A stretch of 39,141 nucleotides of DNA from Candidatus Gottesmanbacteria bacterium (GTDB taxonomy: Bacteria > Patescibacteriota > Microgenomatia > UBA10105 > UBA927): NCBI GenBank assembly GCA_023245335.1, contig JAHFKK010000005.1, positions 1 through 39,141 of the forward strand, written 5' to 3'. Below are positions 1-8,154 of the stretch, one piece after another. The position numbers were made by a program, and so were the translations under genes. The first letter of the stretch is position 1, and each line of letters starts with the position of its first letter. Below the pieces are notes generated by a model, which was given only the letters and a program-made list of their open reading frames with translations, was not told the origin of the DNA and did not search any database.

Positions 1-120
1 TTTGGGTGCTGTATGAAAAGTATCGTGCAAACGATTGGTTTGCACACAAAGTCGATGCGTGGCGAGCGATGCCGGGGGAAGTAATAAACAATTCAATTAT
101 AAGCTTGGTATATGATATTT
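1..120. repeat. Terminal direct repeat, left copy
   Basis: Bases 1-120 are identical to bases 39022-39141. An open reading frame (the terminase small subunit) continues in frame across the joined ends, so the repeat marks a circular map. It may be an assembly overlap of a circularly permuted genome or a short true terminal redundancy; the sequence alone cannot decide. Confidence 0.95.
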
Positions 121-440
121 CGGATAGGGTACGATTAAAGCAACCAATCACTGACAATGACGTGCGCATTTTGAAATTAGCTGCAGAGCGTCATAGAAGT
201 GCGCAACCGTATTTTGCAAATCGTATTGAGGAAGCGCCGGTGGAACCTGCAGAGGTAGGAAAAATATTAGATAAAGTCGAAACAGATTATGTCCAACTTG
301 GATTTGAGGCTTCAAAACAAATGGTGGCGCTTGACGCACCTGTACAAGATCAAAAACAAATTGGGCCAGGTGGTGACGTTCAAACCGAACTACCTGCAGC
401 TCAAGCACCTGGCGGAAGCAGCACCCCACCGGTATCGTAG
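3..440 (+). CDS. terS: Terminase small subunit, 3' part (5' part at 38877-39141)
   Basis: This is the downstream part of a gene that starts at 38877 and crosses the circular junction, giving about 194 residues. Joined, the N-terminal half is helical and basic (stretches such as RYAAEKSGNESHVW and KYRANDWFAHKV look like a helix-turn-helix), as expected for the DNA-recognition subunit that starts packaging. The middle has a helical oligomerisation-type stretch and the last 25 residues are Pro/Ala/Gly-rich. It lies directly before the large terminase, the usual order. The last 152 bases overlap the large-terminase gene in another frame. The role rests mainly on position, size and architecture, because small terminases diverge strongly. 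Confidence 0.72.
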   Translation, partial: WVLYEKYRANDWFAHKVDAWRAMPGEVINNSIISLVYDISDRVRLKQPITDNDVRILKLAAERHRSAQPYFANRIEEAPVEPAEVGKILDKVETDYVQLGFEASKQMVALDAPVQDQKQIGPGGDVQTELPAAQAPGGSSTPPVS

Positions 441-1944
441 AATCGTGAAGTATCGCCAGGGCGGTGTCACAACTCTCTATGTTATCGATGAGCTGGATGA
501 AGCATTGTGGGTCCCCGGAATGACGTGTGCAATTCTCGCAGAAAAAGAAAGCAAACTTGAGGAATATTTCGAAATCGCCCGCCTCGCATTCGAATATTTA
601 CCTACAGAAATAAAGCCCCGGACGAAAACCGATACCACCCGCATGTATCGATTTCTCTATAGATTTGATGGCATGCGCCTAGACAGCAAAATATATGTTG
701 CTATGGATACTCGTGGTGGCACTCCCCTTCGCTTACATATTACCGAAGCGGCATATCATCCGGACCGGCAGAAGTTGAAATCGGGATCCTTCCAATCTGT
801 GCCTAAAACTGGACGTATTTCGGAGGAAACAACGGGTAATGGGTACAATGATTTTTATGATGACTGTGAGGAAGACCGAGCAAATGCAAAGCCTGGTCCG
901 CAGGACTATCGCGTGTTTTTTTACTCATGGATTGAAAATCCGGAATACATGCTTCCAGGAGAACTGGAAGAAAAGACACGTAAGGAATGGGGAATCATGC
1001 AGGTTGCATATGAACGCTACGGTATTATCATTACCGACGAGCAATTGATCTGGCGCCGGTGGAAAATGAAAGAATTGTCCAGCAAGCAGGATAAGAGTGA
1101 CACCGGAACGAAGTTGACCGGCGAGCAGCTTTTTATGCAGGAATATCCGCTTACCTATGAGGAAGCTTTCCAGTCCGGAGCCGGCAATATATTTGACCAG
1201 GATCGGGTGGGTAAATTAGTGGCGCGACCATCATTGAAAATTGAAGAAATTGAAGCAAAGTATCGCGTGAATTGGGATGCTCGCACAGATGAAGAAAAGA
1301 AAATTCTTACCGAACTTATCGAGGGCGCCCGACAGTTGTTGAAGCTTGGTGTGTGGATATGGCACATGCCGGATCCACGGAAGCAATATGTGATTGGTAC
1401 GGATCCTTCCGATGGTAATGGTGCAGATTCCGGATCATCGAATTGTTGGGAATTTGAGCTTGAAAACCCAACAGTGCGCAGGCAGGCTGCACAATTTTAT
1501 GGCAAAGTACATCCGGATGAGTTGGCACAGATAACCGCACAGATGGGAAAATTCTATTGTAATGCATATGTCGGGGTAGAAAATAACATGCTCACCACCA
1601 TTATGTTCTTGAGCAAAATCTATGATAATTATTATTACGAACGAAAGATCGATGAAAAAACAGCAAAGCGCACAAAAAAGCTTGGATTTTCAACCAATAC
1701 GCTTACACGCGATGTCATCATTGATGGATTTGTTATTGGGTTTGATGATGATGCGTACGAGATCAATAGTCCTATTACGATCCGGGAAATGAAAGTATTT
1801 ATCAAAAACTCAAAAACCGGCAAGCGGGAGCATGCGCCCGGGCGCCATGACGATTCATTGTTTGCTGATTTCATCGCCCAGCATATGGTCCAGTATTATC
1901 CACGCAAGTCGCGTTCGCTTCCGGACAAGCCCGCGGGATTTTAA
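289..1944 (+). CDS. terL: Terminase large subunit (packaging ATPase and nuclease)
   Basis: This 551-residue motor protein pumps DNA into the prohead and cuts it. The ATPase domain carries a deviant Walker A, KYRQGGVTT (residues 54-62), and a Walker B ending in the catalytic Glu of LRLHITEA (E153). The C-terminal RNase H-like nuclease has its acidic residues at GTDPSDG (D372), GVENN (E431) and GRHDDS (D521/D522). The length is normal for the family. The start at 289 is kept although it lies inside the small-subunit gene, because the residues from NKWW onward match the usual N-terminal adaptor-binding segment of large terminases. The 152-base overlap suggests translational coupling. Confidence 0.96.
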   Translation: MSNLDLRLQNKWWRLTHLYKIKNKLGQVVTFKPNYLQLKHLAEAAPHRYRRIVKYRQGGVTTLYVIDELDEALWVPGMTCAILAEKESKLEEYFEIARLAFEYLPTEIKPRTKTDTTRMYRFLYRFDGMRLDSKIYVAMDTRGGTPLRLHITEAAYHPDRQKLKSGSFQSVPKTGRISEETTGNGYNDFYDDCEEDRANAKPGPQDYRVFFYSWIENPEYMLPGELEEKTRKEWGIMQVAYERYGIIITDEQLIWRRWKMKELSSKQDKSDTGTKLTGEQLFMQEYPLTYEEAFQSGAGNIFDQDRVGKLVARPSLKIEEIEAKYRVNWDARTDEEKKILTELIEGARQLLKLGVWIWHMPDPRKQYVIGTDPSDGNGADSGSSNCWEFELENPTVRRQAAQFYGKVHPDELAQITAQMGKFYCNAYVGVENNMLTTIMFLSKIYDNYYYERKIDEKTAKRTKKLGFSTNTLTRDVIIDGFVIGFDDDAYEINSPITIREMKVFIKNSKTGKREHAPGRHDDSLFADFIAQHMVQYYPRKSRSLPDKPAGF

Positions 1945-1974
1945 CTTTCCCCCATTTGATATACAATCAGATTA

Positions 1975-2005
1975 TTGCTTGAGTGTATGGATGAAATGCT
2001 ATACT
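1975..2005 (+). promoter_or_regulatory. Extended -10 promoter before the portal gene
   Basis: TTGCTT (1975-1980) is followed after 19 nt by TGC-TATACT (1997-2005), an extended -10 form. Transcription would start only a few bases before the portal ATG at 2017, giving a very short leader. Confidence 0.45.
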
Positions 2006-2016
2006 AGGTGTTAGAT

Positions 2017-3624
2017 ATGGCCGACAATTCACTAATTTACCCCACGGGGACCAATCCAACCACGTTATCGGGTGCCGATCAGCCAGGGGTTGTTGAACCA
2101 TCCACAGCTGCACCCCAAATATTGTTTCCCGATTCCCAAGGATCCCGCCGGTTGTCGATGTACAACTATTACGAATTGCTATTTTTAGGGCAGCATTACG
2201 ATGCATTCAACATGCAGATTTCCAGTGGTGAGTACAACAGGGCATATTCGAAGCTTCGGTATGTCATGGTCAATTTCGCCGGTCTTATTTCCAAAATCGT
2301 TGCGGATATGTTGTTCAGTGAGCAATTGACCGTGACTGCACAAAATCAGAGCCAACAGGATCAAATAGAAAAAATATGGCAGGAAAATTCCATGGATATA
2401 CAGTGCTATGAGAGTGCATTATCAAATTCATATGAAGGGGATGCATTGTTCAAGGTGCGCGTTGGCAAACGTCATCCGAACGATCAGGAAAACACAGTCA
2501 TCATAGAGGATGTCACCCCAAAAATATATTTTCCGGTTATAAACCCCTTCAATACGCGCGACAAGCCGCTCAAAGATGTCCTGGCGTGGGTGTTTCAGCA
2601 AGGAAACAAGCGGTATTTGCGCAAAGAGATCCATGAACCAGGCTGGATCTATAACGAGGTGTATGAAATGGATGGGAATGTCGTGAAGGGTCAGGTGGGT
2701 TTAGAGGTCTTAGGGATCCCGGACATATTACCTGCAGAAGAAACTGGCATCGATGATTCACTTATTATCCACATCCCCAATTGGAAAGTCGGCAACCGCA
2801 CGTTTGGTCTTAGTGATTACTTTGACCTTGATAGTCTATTTTTCGGCATCAATAACCGCATGACGAAAATCGATAATATCCTGGATAAACATAGTGATCC
2901 GATCCTCATGGTTCCGGAAGGGATCCTTGATGAAAATGGTCGTGTAAAAAAGGGCAATCGATTGAGTGTTATTGAAATCAAAGAGGGTGAAGACAAAAAA
3001 CCAGAGTACATTGTATGGGATGCATCACTCGAAAATGCATTCAAGGAAATTGAGAAAATGGTCGAGTTTATCTACATGGTCGGCGAAGTGTCACCGGATG
3101 TCCTGGGTCTTGGTACTGGCGTTTCAGATTCCGGCCGCGCGCTCAAATTCAAGCTGATGCGTACGATCGCCAAGGTCGCACGCAAAAAGCTCTATTATTA
3201 CCGCGGGATCCGCGAGGCATTGTATGTGGCGCAAAAGCTGGCAGTTGTCCAGGGCGTAAAGATTGATGGGAAATCATTGACCGGTGAAATTGAACGGCCG
3301 GATTTGCGATTTGCTGATGGATTACCGATTGATGATAGTGAGCAAATCGATACAGAGCAAAAGGCTATCGATGCAGGCATTACGAGTACGAAGGATTCTA
3401 TGATTCGCGTATATCATGTGGATGAGGCAACGGCAGATAAGAAGTTGGCAGAGATAAAAGCGGAAGGTGCAGTGCCTATGCCAGTATCAGGCATTGGTGG
3501 ACCAAGCCCGGATCCCAAACCAATGATAGATCCCAAGACGGGTAAACCAATGATGGATCCTAAAACAGGAAAACCAATGATGACCCCCGGCAAAGGAAAA
3601 GCAACACCACCAGCCGGCGCGTAA
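2017..3624 (+). CDS. Portal protein (SPP1 gp6-type)
   Basis: A 535-residue protein that should form the dodecameric portal at the head vertex, through which DNA enters and to which the connector and tail attach. Length and gene order (after TerL, before a minor head protein) fit, and the central part (about residues 60-400) has the portal pattern, including a long helical segment with MVEFIYMVGEVSPDVLG and the helix-rich KFKLMRTIAKVARKKL. The last 45 residues are Pro/Met/Lys-rich and contain a direct duplication of DPKTGKPMM. I chose ATG 2017 rather than the GTG at 2008 because AGGTG sits 6 nt before it. Confidence 0.9.
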   Translation: MADNSLIYPTGTNPTTLSGADQPGVVEPSTAAPQILFPDSQGSRRLSMYNYYELLFLGQHYDAFNMQISSGEYNRAYSKLRYVMVNFAGLISKIVADMLFSEQLTVTAQNQSQQDQIEKIWQENSMDIQCYESALSNSYEGDALFKVRVGKRHPNDQENTVIIEDVTPKIYFPVINPFNTRDKPLKDVLAWVFQQGNKRYLRKEIHEPGWIYNEVYEMDGNVVKGQVGLEVLGIPDILPAEETGIDDSLIIHIPNWKVGNRTFGLSDYFDLDSLFFGINNRMTKIDNILDKHSDPILMVPEGILDENGRVKKGNRLSVIEIKEGEDKKPEYIVWDASLENAFKEIEKMVEFIYMVGEVSPDVLGLGTGVSDSGRALKFKLMRTIAKVARKKLYYYRGIREALYVAQKLAVVQGVKIDGKSLTGEIERPDLRFADGLPIDDSEQIDTEQKAIDAGITSTKDSMIRVYHVDEATADKKLAEIKAEGAVPMPVSGIGGPSPDPKPMIDPKTGKPMMDPKTGKPMMTPGKGKATPPAGA

Positions 3625-3627
3625 TGT

Positions 3628-4491
3628 ATGCCCGATTTATACCCAAAACAAATTGTCGTCAATGAGCAGAGTATCTTGCGGCTTGAAAAGACGCTGAAAT
3701 CTGCCTATGCCGATATCGTTGATGAAATCACCGGCGCCACAAGTTTCGGGACCGCAAATCGCCGGGCAATACTCAAACAAATTGAAGGAATTTTGACAGG
3801 TCTTGGTGTTGATGTCGATACGTTTTTACGCAAAGAGTTGACGACATACTACAAAATCGGAGCTGATGAATCGATCCGCCAGCTGCAGAATATCGGGGCA
3901 GAAGTGAATGTTGCCGAAGGATTCAACCGGGTACACAAAGATGCGATCGCTTCACTTGTTGATGATGCGGCCACAGCATTTGGCGAAAGCATGAGCGGGG
4001 TGAATCGATCGGCGCAGCTCTTGTTGGGTAGAGCAGTCCGGGAGGCGATCACCCAGCGGATGGCCACCAGTCTTGTGTCCGGCGATGCACTTCGCAATGT
4101 GAAGCAAATGATTGTTGGATTATTGCAGCAAAATGGATTGGATGCACTCAAAGATAAAGGTGGCAATAGTTGGACCCTGGATCGCTATGCGGAAATGCTC
4201 TTTCGAACGAAAGCCGTGGAAGCGAGAAATCGCGGCGTTGTCAACCGGATGGCTGAAAATGGATATGATTTGGTACAGGTATCATCGCATGGGGCAACGG
4301 ATGTATGTGGGGATTGGGAAGGAAAAATATTATCGATATCCGGGGAAACAACAGAACTGGACGGTGAGCCAGTAGCAACAGTGGCCGAAGCAGAAGCCGA
4401 CGGATTGTTTCATCCTAACTGCAGGCATGCATTGAATGTTCTTATCCCCTCTTTAGCCAATGAAACCGGCGCATATGATAATCCGGCATAA
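3628..4491 (+). CDS. Phage minor head protein (Phage_min_cap2 / Mu F-like)
   Basis: A 287-residue protein of the minor capsid/head morphogenesis family found after portals in SPP1-like viruses. The diagnostic part is the C-terminal third: a helix with FRTKAVEARNRG, then VSSHGATDVCGDWEGK, a SISGE turn, and GLFHPNCRHALNV near residue 265. This Cys/His pattern is typical of the family and probably binds metal. It starts 3 nt after the portal stop, so the two are one operon. Members are injected with DNA or help assemble the head; the exact role here is unknown. Confidence 0.88.
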   Translation: MPDLYPKQIVVNEQSILRLEKTLKSAYADIVDEITGATSFGTANRRAILKQIEGILTGLGVDVDTFLRKELTTYYKIGADESIRQLQNIGAEVNVAEGFNRVHKDAIASLVDDAATAFGESMSGVNRSAQLLLGRAVREAITQRMATSLVSGDALRNVKQMIVGLLQQNGLDALKDKGGNSWTLDRYAEMLFRTKAVEARNRGVVNRMAENGYDLVQVSSHGATDVCGDWEGKILSISGETTELDGEPVATVAEAEADGLFHPNCRHALNVLIPSLANETGAYDNPA

Positions 4492-4494
4492 CGC

Positions 4495-4524
4495 TTGACA
4501 AGAAATAGTGCTTATGCGTAATAT
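4495..4524 (+). promoter_or_regulatory. Sigma70-like promoter for scaffold and coat genes
   Basis: TTGACA (4495-4500) and TAATAT (4519-4524) are separated by 18 nt, just after the minor head gene and 55 nt before the scaffold start. It would give the scaffold and coat genes their own strong transcription. Confidence 0.7.
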
Positions 4525-4579
4525 GGGTACAGGCTCTTTTGTTGGTGGAAGCGACCACTAAAAAAAGCGTAACAAAAAT

Positions 4580-5251
4580 ATGCCAGATCCAACACCACCC
4601 GCAGCAGCGGGAGCAGATCCAACACCACCAGCGGCAGCAGCCGTTGTTGACCCAAAACCAGGAGAAGGTGGCGCAGCGCCATTTGATCCTACAAAACTTG
4701 GCGATGGGGACCTTGCAAAGGTTCTCGAAGACCCAAGATTGTGGAGCCATCCCCGCATGGTCGAGTTGACCAGCGCGAAGAAGGCGCTGGATAAGGCGAA
4801 AGAGGATCAGAAAAAAGCTGATGACGAAGCGCTTGTGAAAAACAAGCAATTCGAGGAGTTGGCAGCCAGGAGAACCCAAGAAGCAGAAGCGGCACGCACG
4901 GAATTGCAAACGGAGCGTTTGAATAATCGCATCATTACCGAGGCCACCAAAAAGGGTGTCGTCGATGTAGATGCAGCCTTGAAGCTTTTGGATCGTTCTA
5001 AAATCAAAGTCGGTGAAGACGGTAAAATCGAAGGTATCGTCGAGGCACTAGACGCATTATTGACAGACAAACCGTACTTAGGAGGAAAAAAGGGCGGTGT
5101 AGGTCATGGAACGCAACCGGCTGCAACTGGCGATGGTGAAAAAATAAAATTGTCTGATATTCGTAACCCTGTGTACTATCAAGCGCATCGAGCCGAAATT
5201 CTCAAAGCGCAAATCGAGGGCAGAGTTGAAGACGATACCCAAAGCAGATAG
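4580..5251 (+). CDS. Capsid scaffolding protein
   Basis: A 223-residue hydrophilic protein lying directly before the coat gene, the standard scaffold position. The first 40 residues are Pro/Ala-rich, residues 60-120 form a charged coiled coil (KKALDKAKEDQKK, EAEAARTELQ), and a globular helical end contains LLDRSKIKVGEDGKIEGI followed by a LTDKPYL-like turn, a pattern I recognise from scaffolds of Gram-positive phages. It should template procapsid assembly and then leave. No protease gene is evident nearby, so it may be released intact as in P22. Confidence 0.85.
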   Translation: MPDPTPPAAAGADPTPPAAAAVVDPKPGEGGAAPFDPTKLGDGDLAKVLEDPRLWSHPRMVELTSAKKALDKAKEDQKKADDEALVKNKQFEELAARRTQEAEAARTELQTERLNNRIITEATKKGVVDVDAALKLLDRSKIKVGEDGKIEGIVEALDALLTDKPYLGGKKGGVGHGTQPAATGDGEKIKLSDIRNPVYYQAHRAEILKAQIEGRVEDDTQSR

Positions 5252-5290
5252 GCCGATTACTTCTTTTGATTTCATCCCCGACTAATTATT

Positions 5291-6211
5291 ATGCCAGACA
5301 CATTTACGCCTACAACGGACGCGAAAGCGATACCAACTGTTGTTGCGCAAGAAACAATCAAGCAGCTTCCCGCAGCCATGGGAATTGCTCGGTTTGTATC
5401 GAAAGATACGGACTGGACCAGTAACGATTTTGCAAACTATGGTGACACGTTACAGATCACCAAGCCAGGATCAATCGTTGCCAAAAAGAAAACACCGGGT
5501 ACACCGATCACGTACCAAAATGCAACTGCCGACAAAGTGTCTGTCACTCTTGACACACACACGTACGTTGCACTTTTGCATGAGGACATCACAAAACTCT
5601 TGCGGAAGCCGGATCTGCAGCTTGCCTATGCACAGCGCATGGCAATCGTGATTGCAGAGAGCATCGAAAGCTCAATTTTCGCGTTGCACCCAAGCATTAC
5701 GAACACGGTGACGTGGGATCGTACCAGTGCAACCACGGTCGAATCTTCATTCCTGAAGCTTCGCTCGAAGTTTTCCCGGCTCAAGGTTGCGCCAGGAGAA
5801 CGAAAAGATGTGTTTTTCGACACATCGATCATCGACGATTTACTTGCTAACACCAAGTATTCATCGGGTGATTTCGTGTTGAATCTGCCGACAGAGGAAG
5901 GTGTCCTTCGCCGGATCTACGGATTCAATATTCATGAAAGCCAACTGGTCCCGACTACGGGATCCCCGGTTGCTTACCACAACCTGGCCCTCACGAAGTG
6001 GGGTGTCGTGCTTGTCAGTCGCCCAATGCCATTGGATGGCAATGGAAAAGGTGTATCACAATACATCATCAATGACCCTGCGACCGGCCTTGCATTCCGC
6101 ATGACCGAGGGTTATGACAAGGACAACATGGGAACGACCATGAACCTTGACGTTTTGACTGGCGCTGCTCTTGCAGATGTTAACCAAATCGTTGAAGTCG
6201 AGAGCTTCTAA
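5291..6211 (+). CDS. Major capsid protein (P22 coat-like, HK97 fold)
   Basis: A 306-residue coat subunit. Position after the scaffold, size and an N-terminus beginning with TTDAKAIPTVVAQETIKQL fit the P22-type coat group of HK97-fold proteins. Other family-like stretches are GDTLQITKPGS (residues 50-60), the helix ending in AIVIAESIESSIFAL (about 113-127), and the C-terminal GYDKDNMGTTMNLDVLTGA. It is followed at once by a strong terminator (6237-6268), as expected for the most expressed gene. It is also the last structural gene before the glycosylation island, which makes it a candidate acceptor for the island's sugars (inference). Confidence 0.88.
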   Translation: MPDTFTPTTDAKAIPTVVAQETIKQLPAAMGIARFVSKDTDWTSNDFANYGDTLQITKPGSIVAKKKTPGTPITYQNATADKVSVTLDTHTYVALLHEDITKLLRKPDLQLAYAQRMAIVIAESIESSIFALHPSITNTVTWDRTSATTVESSFLKLRSKFSRLKVAPGERKDVFFDTSIIDDLLANTKYSSGDFVLNLPTEEGVLRRIYGFNIHESQLVPTTGSPVAYHNLALTKWGVVLVSRPMPLDGNGKGVSQYIINDPATGLAFRMTEGYDKDNMGTTMNLDVLTGAALADVNQIVEVESF

Positions 6212-6236
6212 ACCGGCTCTTTCATATAGTCAGCTC

Positions 6237-6268
6237 AAATCCGGCCCTTGCCCAAGGGGCCGGATTTT
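6237..6268 (+). terminator. Intrinsic terminator after the coat gene
   Basis: An 11-bp perfect stem pairs 6237-6247 (AAATCCGGCCC) with 6257-6267 around a 9-nt loop and runs into a short T tract. It closes the head operon. Confidence 0.85.
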
Positions 6269-6270
6269 CG

Positions 6271-6279
6271 TGGTATAAT
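6271..6279 (+). promoter_or_regulatory. Extended -10 promoter inside the terminator-rich gap
   Basis: TGG-TATAAT lies immediately after the coat terminator. No clear -35 is visible, but the TGn extension could compensate. Transcription would start near 6286. Confidence 0.4.
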
Positions 6280-6285
6280 CAGGAA

Positions 6286-6337
6286 GGAATAAGGTGTTCA
6301 TATCGGATTGAGCCAACAGATAACTGTTGGCTCTTTT
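6286..6337 (+). ncRNA. Possible small RNA between two terminators
   Basis: A promoter-like TGG-TATAAT at 6271-6279 and a perfect intrinsic terminator at 6310-6337 define a transcript of about 50 nt with no substantial coding capacity. Only a 5-codon GTG frame follows an AGGAAGG-like site. Read-through to 6430 would give about 145 nt with three hairpins. It may be a small RNA or a leader of the island. The evidence is structural only. Confidence 0.3.
6310..6337 (+). terminator. Second intrinsic terminator in the gap
   Basis: GAGCCAACAG (6310-6319), loop ATAA, and CTGTTGGCTC (6324-6333) form a perfect 10-bp stem followed by TTTT. Confidence 0.8.
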
Positions 6338-6356
6338 CGTGGTAGCATAAGAACGT

Positions 6357-6385
6357 GGGGCAAGGCGTCGTGAATGCTTTGGCCC
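6357..6385 (+). other. Hairpin between second and third terminators
   Basis: GGGGCAAGGC (6357-6366) pairs with GCTTTGGCCC (6376-6385) at nine of ten positions around a 9-nt loop. It may be part of a structured leader RNA. Confidence 0.4.
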
Positions 6386-6400
6386 AAATATTCGCGGCTT

Positions 6401-6430
6401 ACGGCCATCCTGGACAGGGGTGGCCGTTTT
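6401..6430 (+). terminator. Third terminator-like hairpin before the glycosyltransferase island
   Basis: ACGGCCA (6401-6407) pairs with TGGCCGT (6421-6427), with additional CC/GG pairing inside, followed by TTTT. It lies 43 nt before the first glycosyltransferase, so island expression is separated from coat expression. Confidence 0.6.
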
Positions 6431-6472
6431 GCTATTTCCAAAGTATGATGATTGTAATATGATAGGAAAATC

Positions 6473-7696
6473 ATGTTTTATTTGAAGAATCCGGTTGGTC
6501 GAATTGTTGTTGTTGATACCCAAGGGGAATATGATAATTGGCTCACGAAAGATGGATTTGCGGCTGCTACAAAAGAGCAAATCGATGAATTCACGATCGG
6601 TCGCATAAAGCTTATCGATGACATGAAAAAAGCTGCCGTTGTCACGCACCAGGTTGGTGATGGAATTTATTTTGCGACAGTCAGCCCGGGTGGAAACGAT
6701 GGATATGGTGTGGCTAGTGGTTTACTGATCCGGGAAATGCAAAAGTTGGGTCTTACCATCAAGACGTATTTCGATCGGCAGCGCCTTGCATTTTTATTCC
6801 ACAATCCCTATTCACTCCCCAACCTTGATACCAGCTACCGCATCATTTATACCATGTTTGAAAGCGACAAGATCCCGGACGAATGGATTGAATATTTGAA
6901 AATAGCCGATCGTGTGTTGGTGCCTTCAAAATGGTGTGCAAGTGTCTTTGCAAAATCCGGCATCGATGCGACGGTCGTGCCTCTTGGGTATGATGATGCG
7001 ATATTTAAGCCACAGGATCGAGTGATAAAGTCAGAAAATCGAGAGCCATTTTGTTTTCTTCATTACAATGCATACAATGCCCGGAAGGGTCACTTGGAGG
7101 TTTTTAAGGCATTTACAGAGGAGTTTGAATTGGATGAACCAGTCAAGTTGATTCTAAAAACAACGGTTCCGGATCCGTATAAGCGATTTCCCATCAACCA
7201 AAATATCTATCGAAACATTGAAATCATCACCGGCAAGGTGATGCCGCTTGAGCTGCAGACATTGATGGCCCGATCAGATTGTTTTGTGTTTCCTTCCCGC
7301 GGTGAAGGATTTGGTGTGCCACCGATCGAATGCATGGCCACAGGTATGCCAGCTATCGTGCCAAATGCGCATGGTATATCAGAATATTTCAATGCTGATT
7401 ATATGTATGAAGTAGCAGTCGCCGGCGAAACTCCCGCGTTGTATTCCAGGTACAAAGGAATGGATGTGGGGAAAATGGTGTTGTGTGATGTGAAGGATTT
7501 GCGCCGGCAAATGCGGTATGTATATGAACATCAACAAGAGGCGCACGATAAAGGGCTTGCGGCATCAGATTATGCGAAGCAATGGACAATCGGCAAAACC
7601 GCTGGTATGCTCAAAGATATAATAGAATCAGTTATTACACAGCCGGCAAGGCAGCAAGTTGTATCAAATTTTTTATTGCTTGAGCCGGTACGATAG
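6473..7696 (+). CDS. Glycosyltransferase, GT-B fold (GT4-like)
   Basis: A 407-residue predicted retaining glycosyltransferase. An N-terminal module of about 55 residues (FYLKNPVGRIVVVD, then a GF-x-AAT-KEQ stretch) precedes a GT-B body. The acceptor domain has the glycine motif GGNDGYGVASG (73-83). The donor domain has RKGHLEVFKAF (204-214) and the EX7E motif E278-GFGVPPI-E286 inside SRGEGFGVPPIECMATG, typical of GT4. The sugar and acceptor cannot be read from sequence. It opens the island, 261 nt after the coat gene. A -10-like TAATAT ends at 6460 and TAGGA lies before the ATG. Confidence 0.88.
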   Translation: MFYLKNPVGRIVVVDTQGEYDNWLTKDGFAAATKEQIDEFTIGRIKLIDDMKKAAVVTHQVGDGIYFATVSPGGNDGYGVASGLLIREMQKLGLTIKTYFDRQRLAFLFHNPYSLPNLDTSYRIIYTMFESDKIPDEWIEYLKIADRVLVPSKWCASVFAKSGIDATVVPLGYDDAIFKPQDRVIKSENREPFCFLHYNAYNARKGHLEVFKAFTEEFELDEPVKLILKTTVPDPYKRFPINQNIYRNIEIITGKVMPLELQTLMARSDCFVFPSRGEGFGVPPIECMATGMPAIVPNAHGISEYFNADYMYEVAVAGETPALYSRYKGMDVGKMVLCDVKDLRRQMRYVYEHQQEAHDKGLAASDYAKQWTIGKTAGMLKDIIESVITQPARQQVVSNFLLLEPVR

Positions 7697-7709
7697 GGGG
7701 TGAATATAT

Positions 7710-7934
7710 ATGCAGAAAAAAAACGATAACACAGAGATCCGGGGAAAAGTTGTTTTTGCATTTCGCTATGTGTGTCATGGATGCACACAACCAGCTGCGT
7801 ATGCTGAAAATACGGAGGATGTAAAATCCTGTACTTGTCCGCATTGTCATAAGACCCAGGAGTGCAAACCAGAAAATTGGGTATTGATGGGCGAAACGGA
7901 AAAAGCGCAGATCAATGCACGGTATGGCGTATAA
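7710..7934 (+). CDS. Small zinc-ribbon protein
   Basis: A 74-residue protein with two Cys pairs, CHGC (22-25) and CPHC (43-46), spaced like a zinc ribbon, so it probably binds one Zn ion. The excellent Shine-Dalgarno AGGGGGTGA (7695-7703) sits 6 nt from the ATG, making this one of the best ribosome sites in the island. It lies between two glycosyltransferases and overlaps the next small zinc protein. No function can be assigned; such ribbons often bind nucleic acid or protein partners. Confidence 0.75.
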   Translation: MQKKNDNTEIRGKVVFAFRYVCHGCTQPAAYAENTEDVKSCTCPHCHKTQECKPENWVLMGETEKAQINARYGV

Positions 7935-8154
7935 ATTTGCATACATTTGCCAATGGTGCGGTGGGGAAGCGTTCTACACCGATATCAAGCCGAGCATGGG
8001 CGAATTGGTAAAATCAGAAGACTTTGTATTGCCCGATGGTTCACATCCGACGGAAGGCAGTCAGATTATTTGTCCGCGATGTCAACAGCCATTACCGACA
8101 ATGTTTTCTGAAAATGTTGTTGAAACGGGCAAATATCATCATCACGATCTATGA
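7924..8154 (+). CDS. Second small zinc-ribbon protein
   Basis: A 76-residue protein with CQWC (9-12) and CPRC (50-53), probably a zinc ribbon related in design to its upstream neighbour. The start at 7924 overlaps the upstream stop; an in-frame ATG at 7915 would add three residues, and neither has a clear Shine-Dalgarno. The stop overlaps the next glycosyltransferase start by four bases (ATGA), so expression is coupled. The C-terminus is His-rich (KYHHHDL). Confidence 0.72.
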   Translation: MAYKFAYICQWCGGEAFYTDIKPSMGELVKSEDFVLPDGSHPTEGSQIICPRCQQPLPTMFSENVVETGKYHHHDL

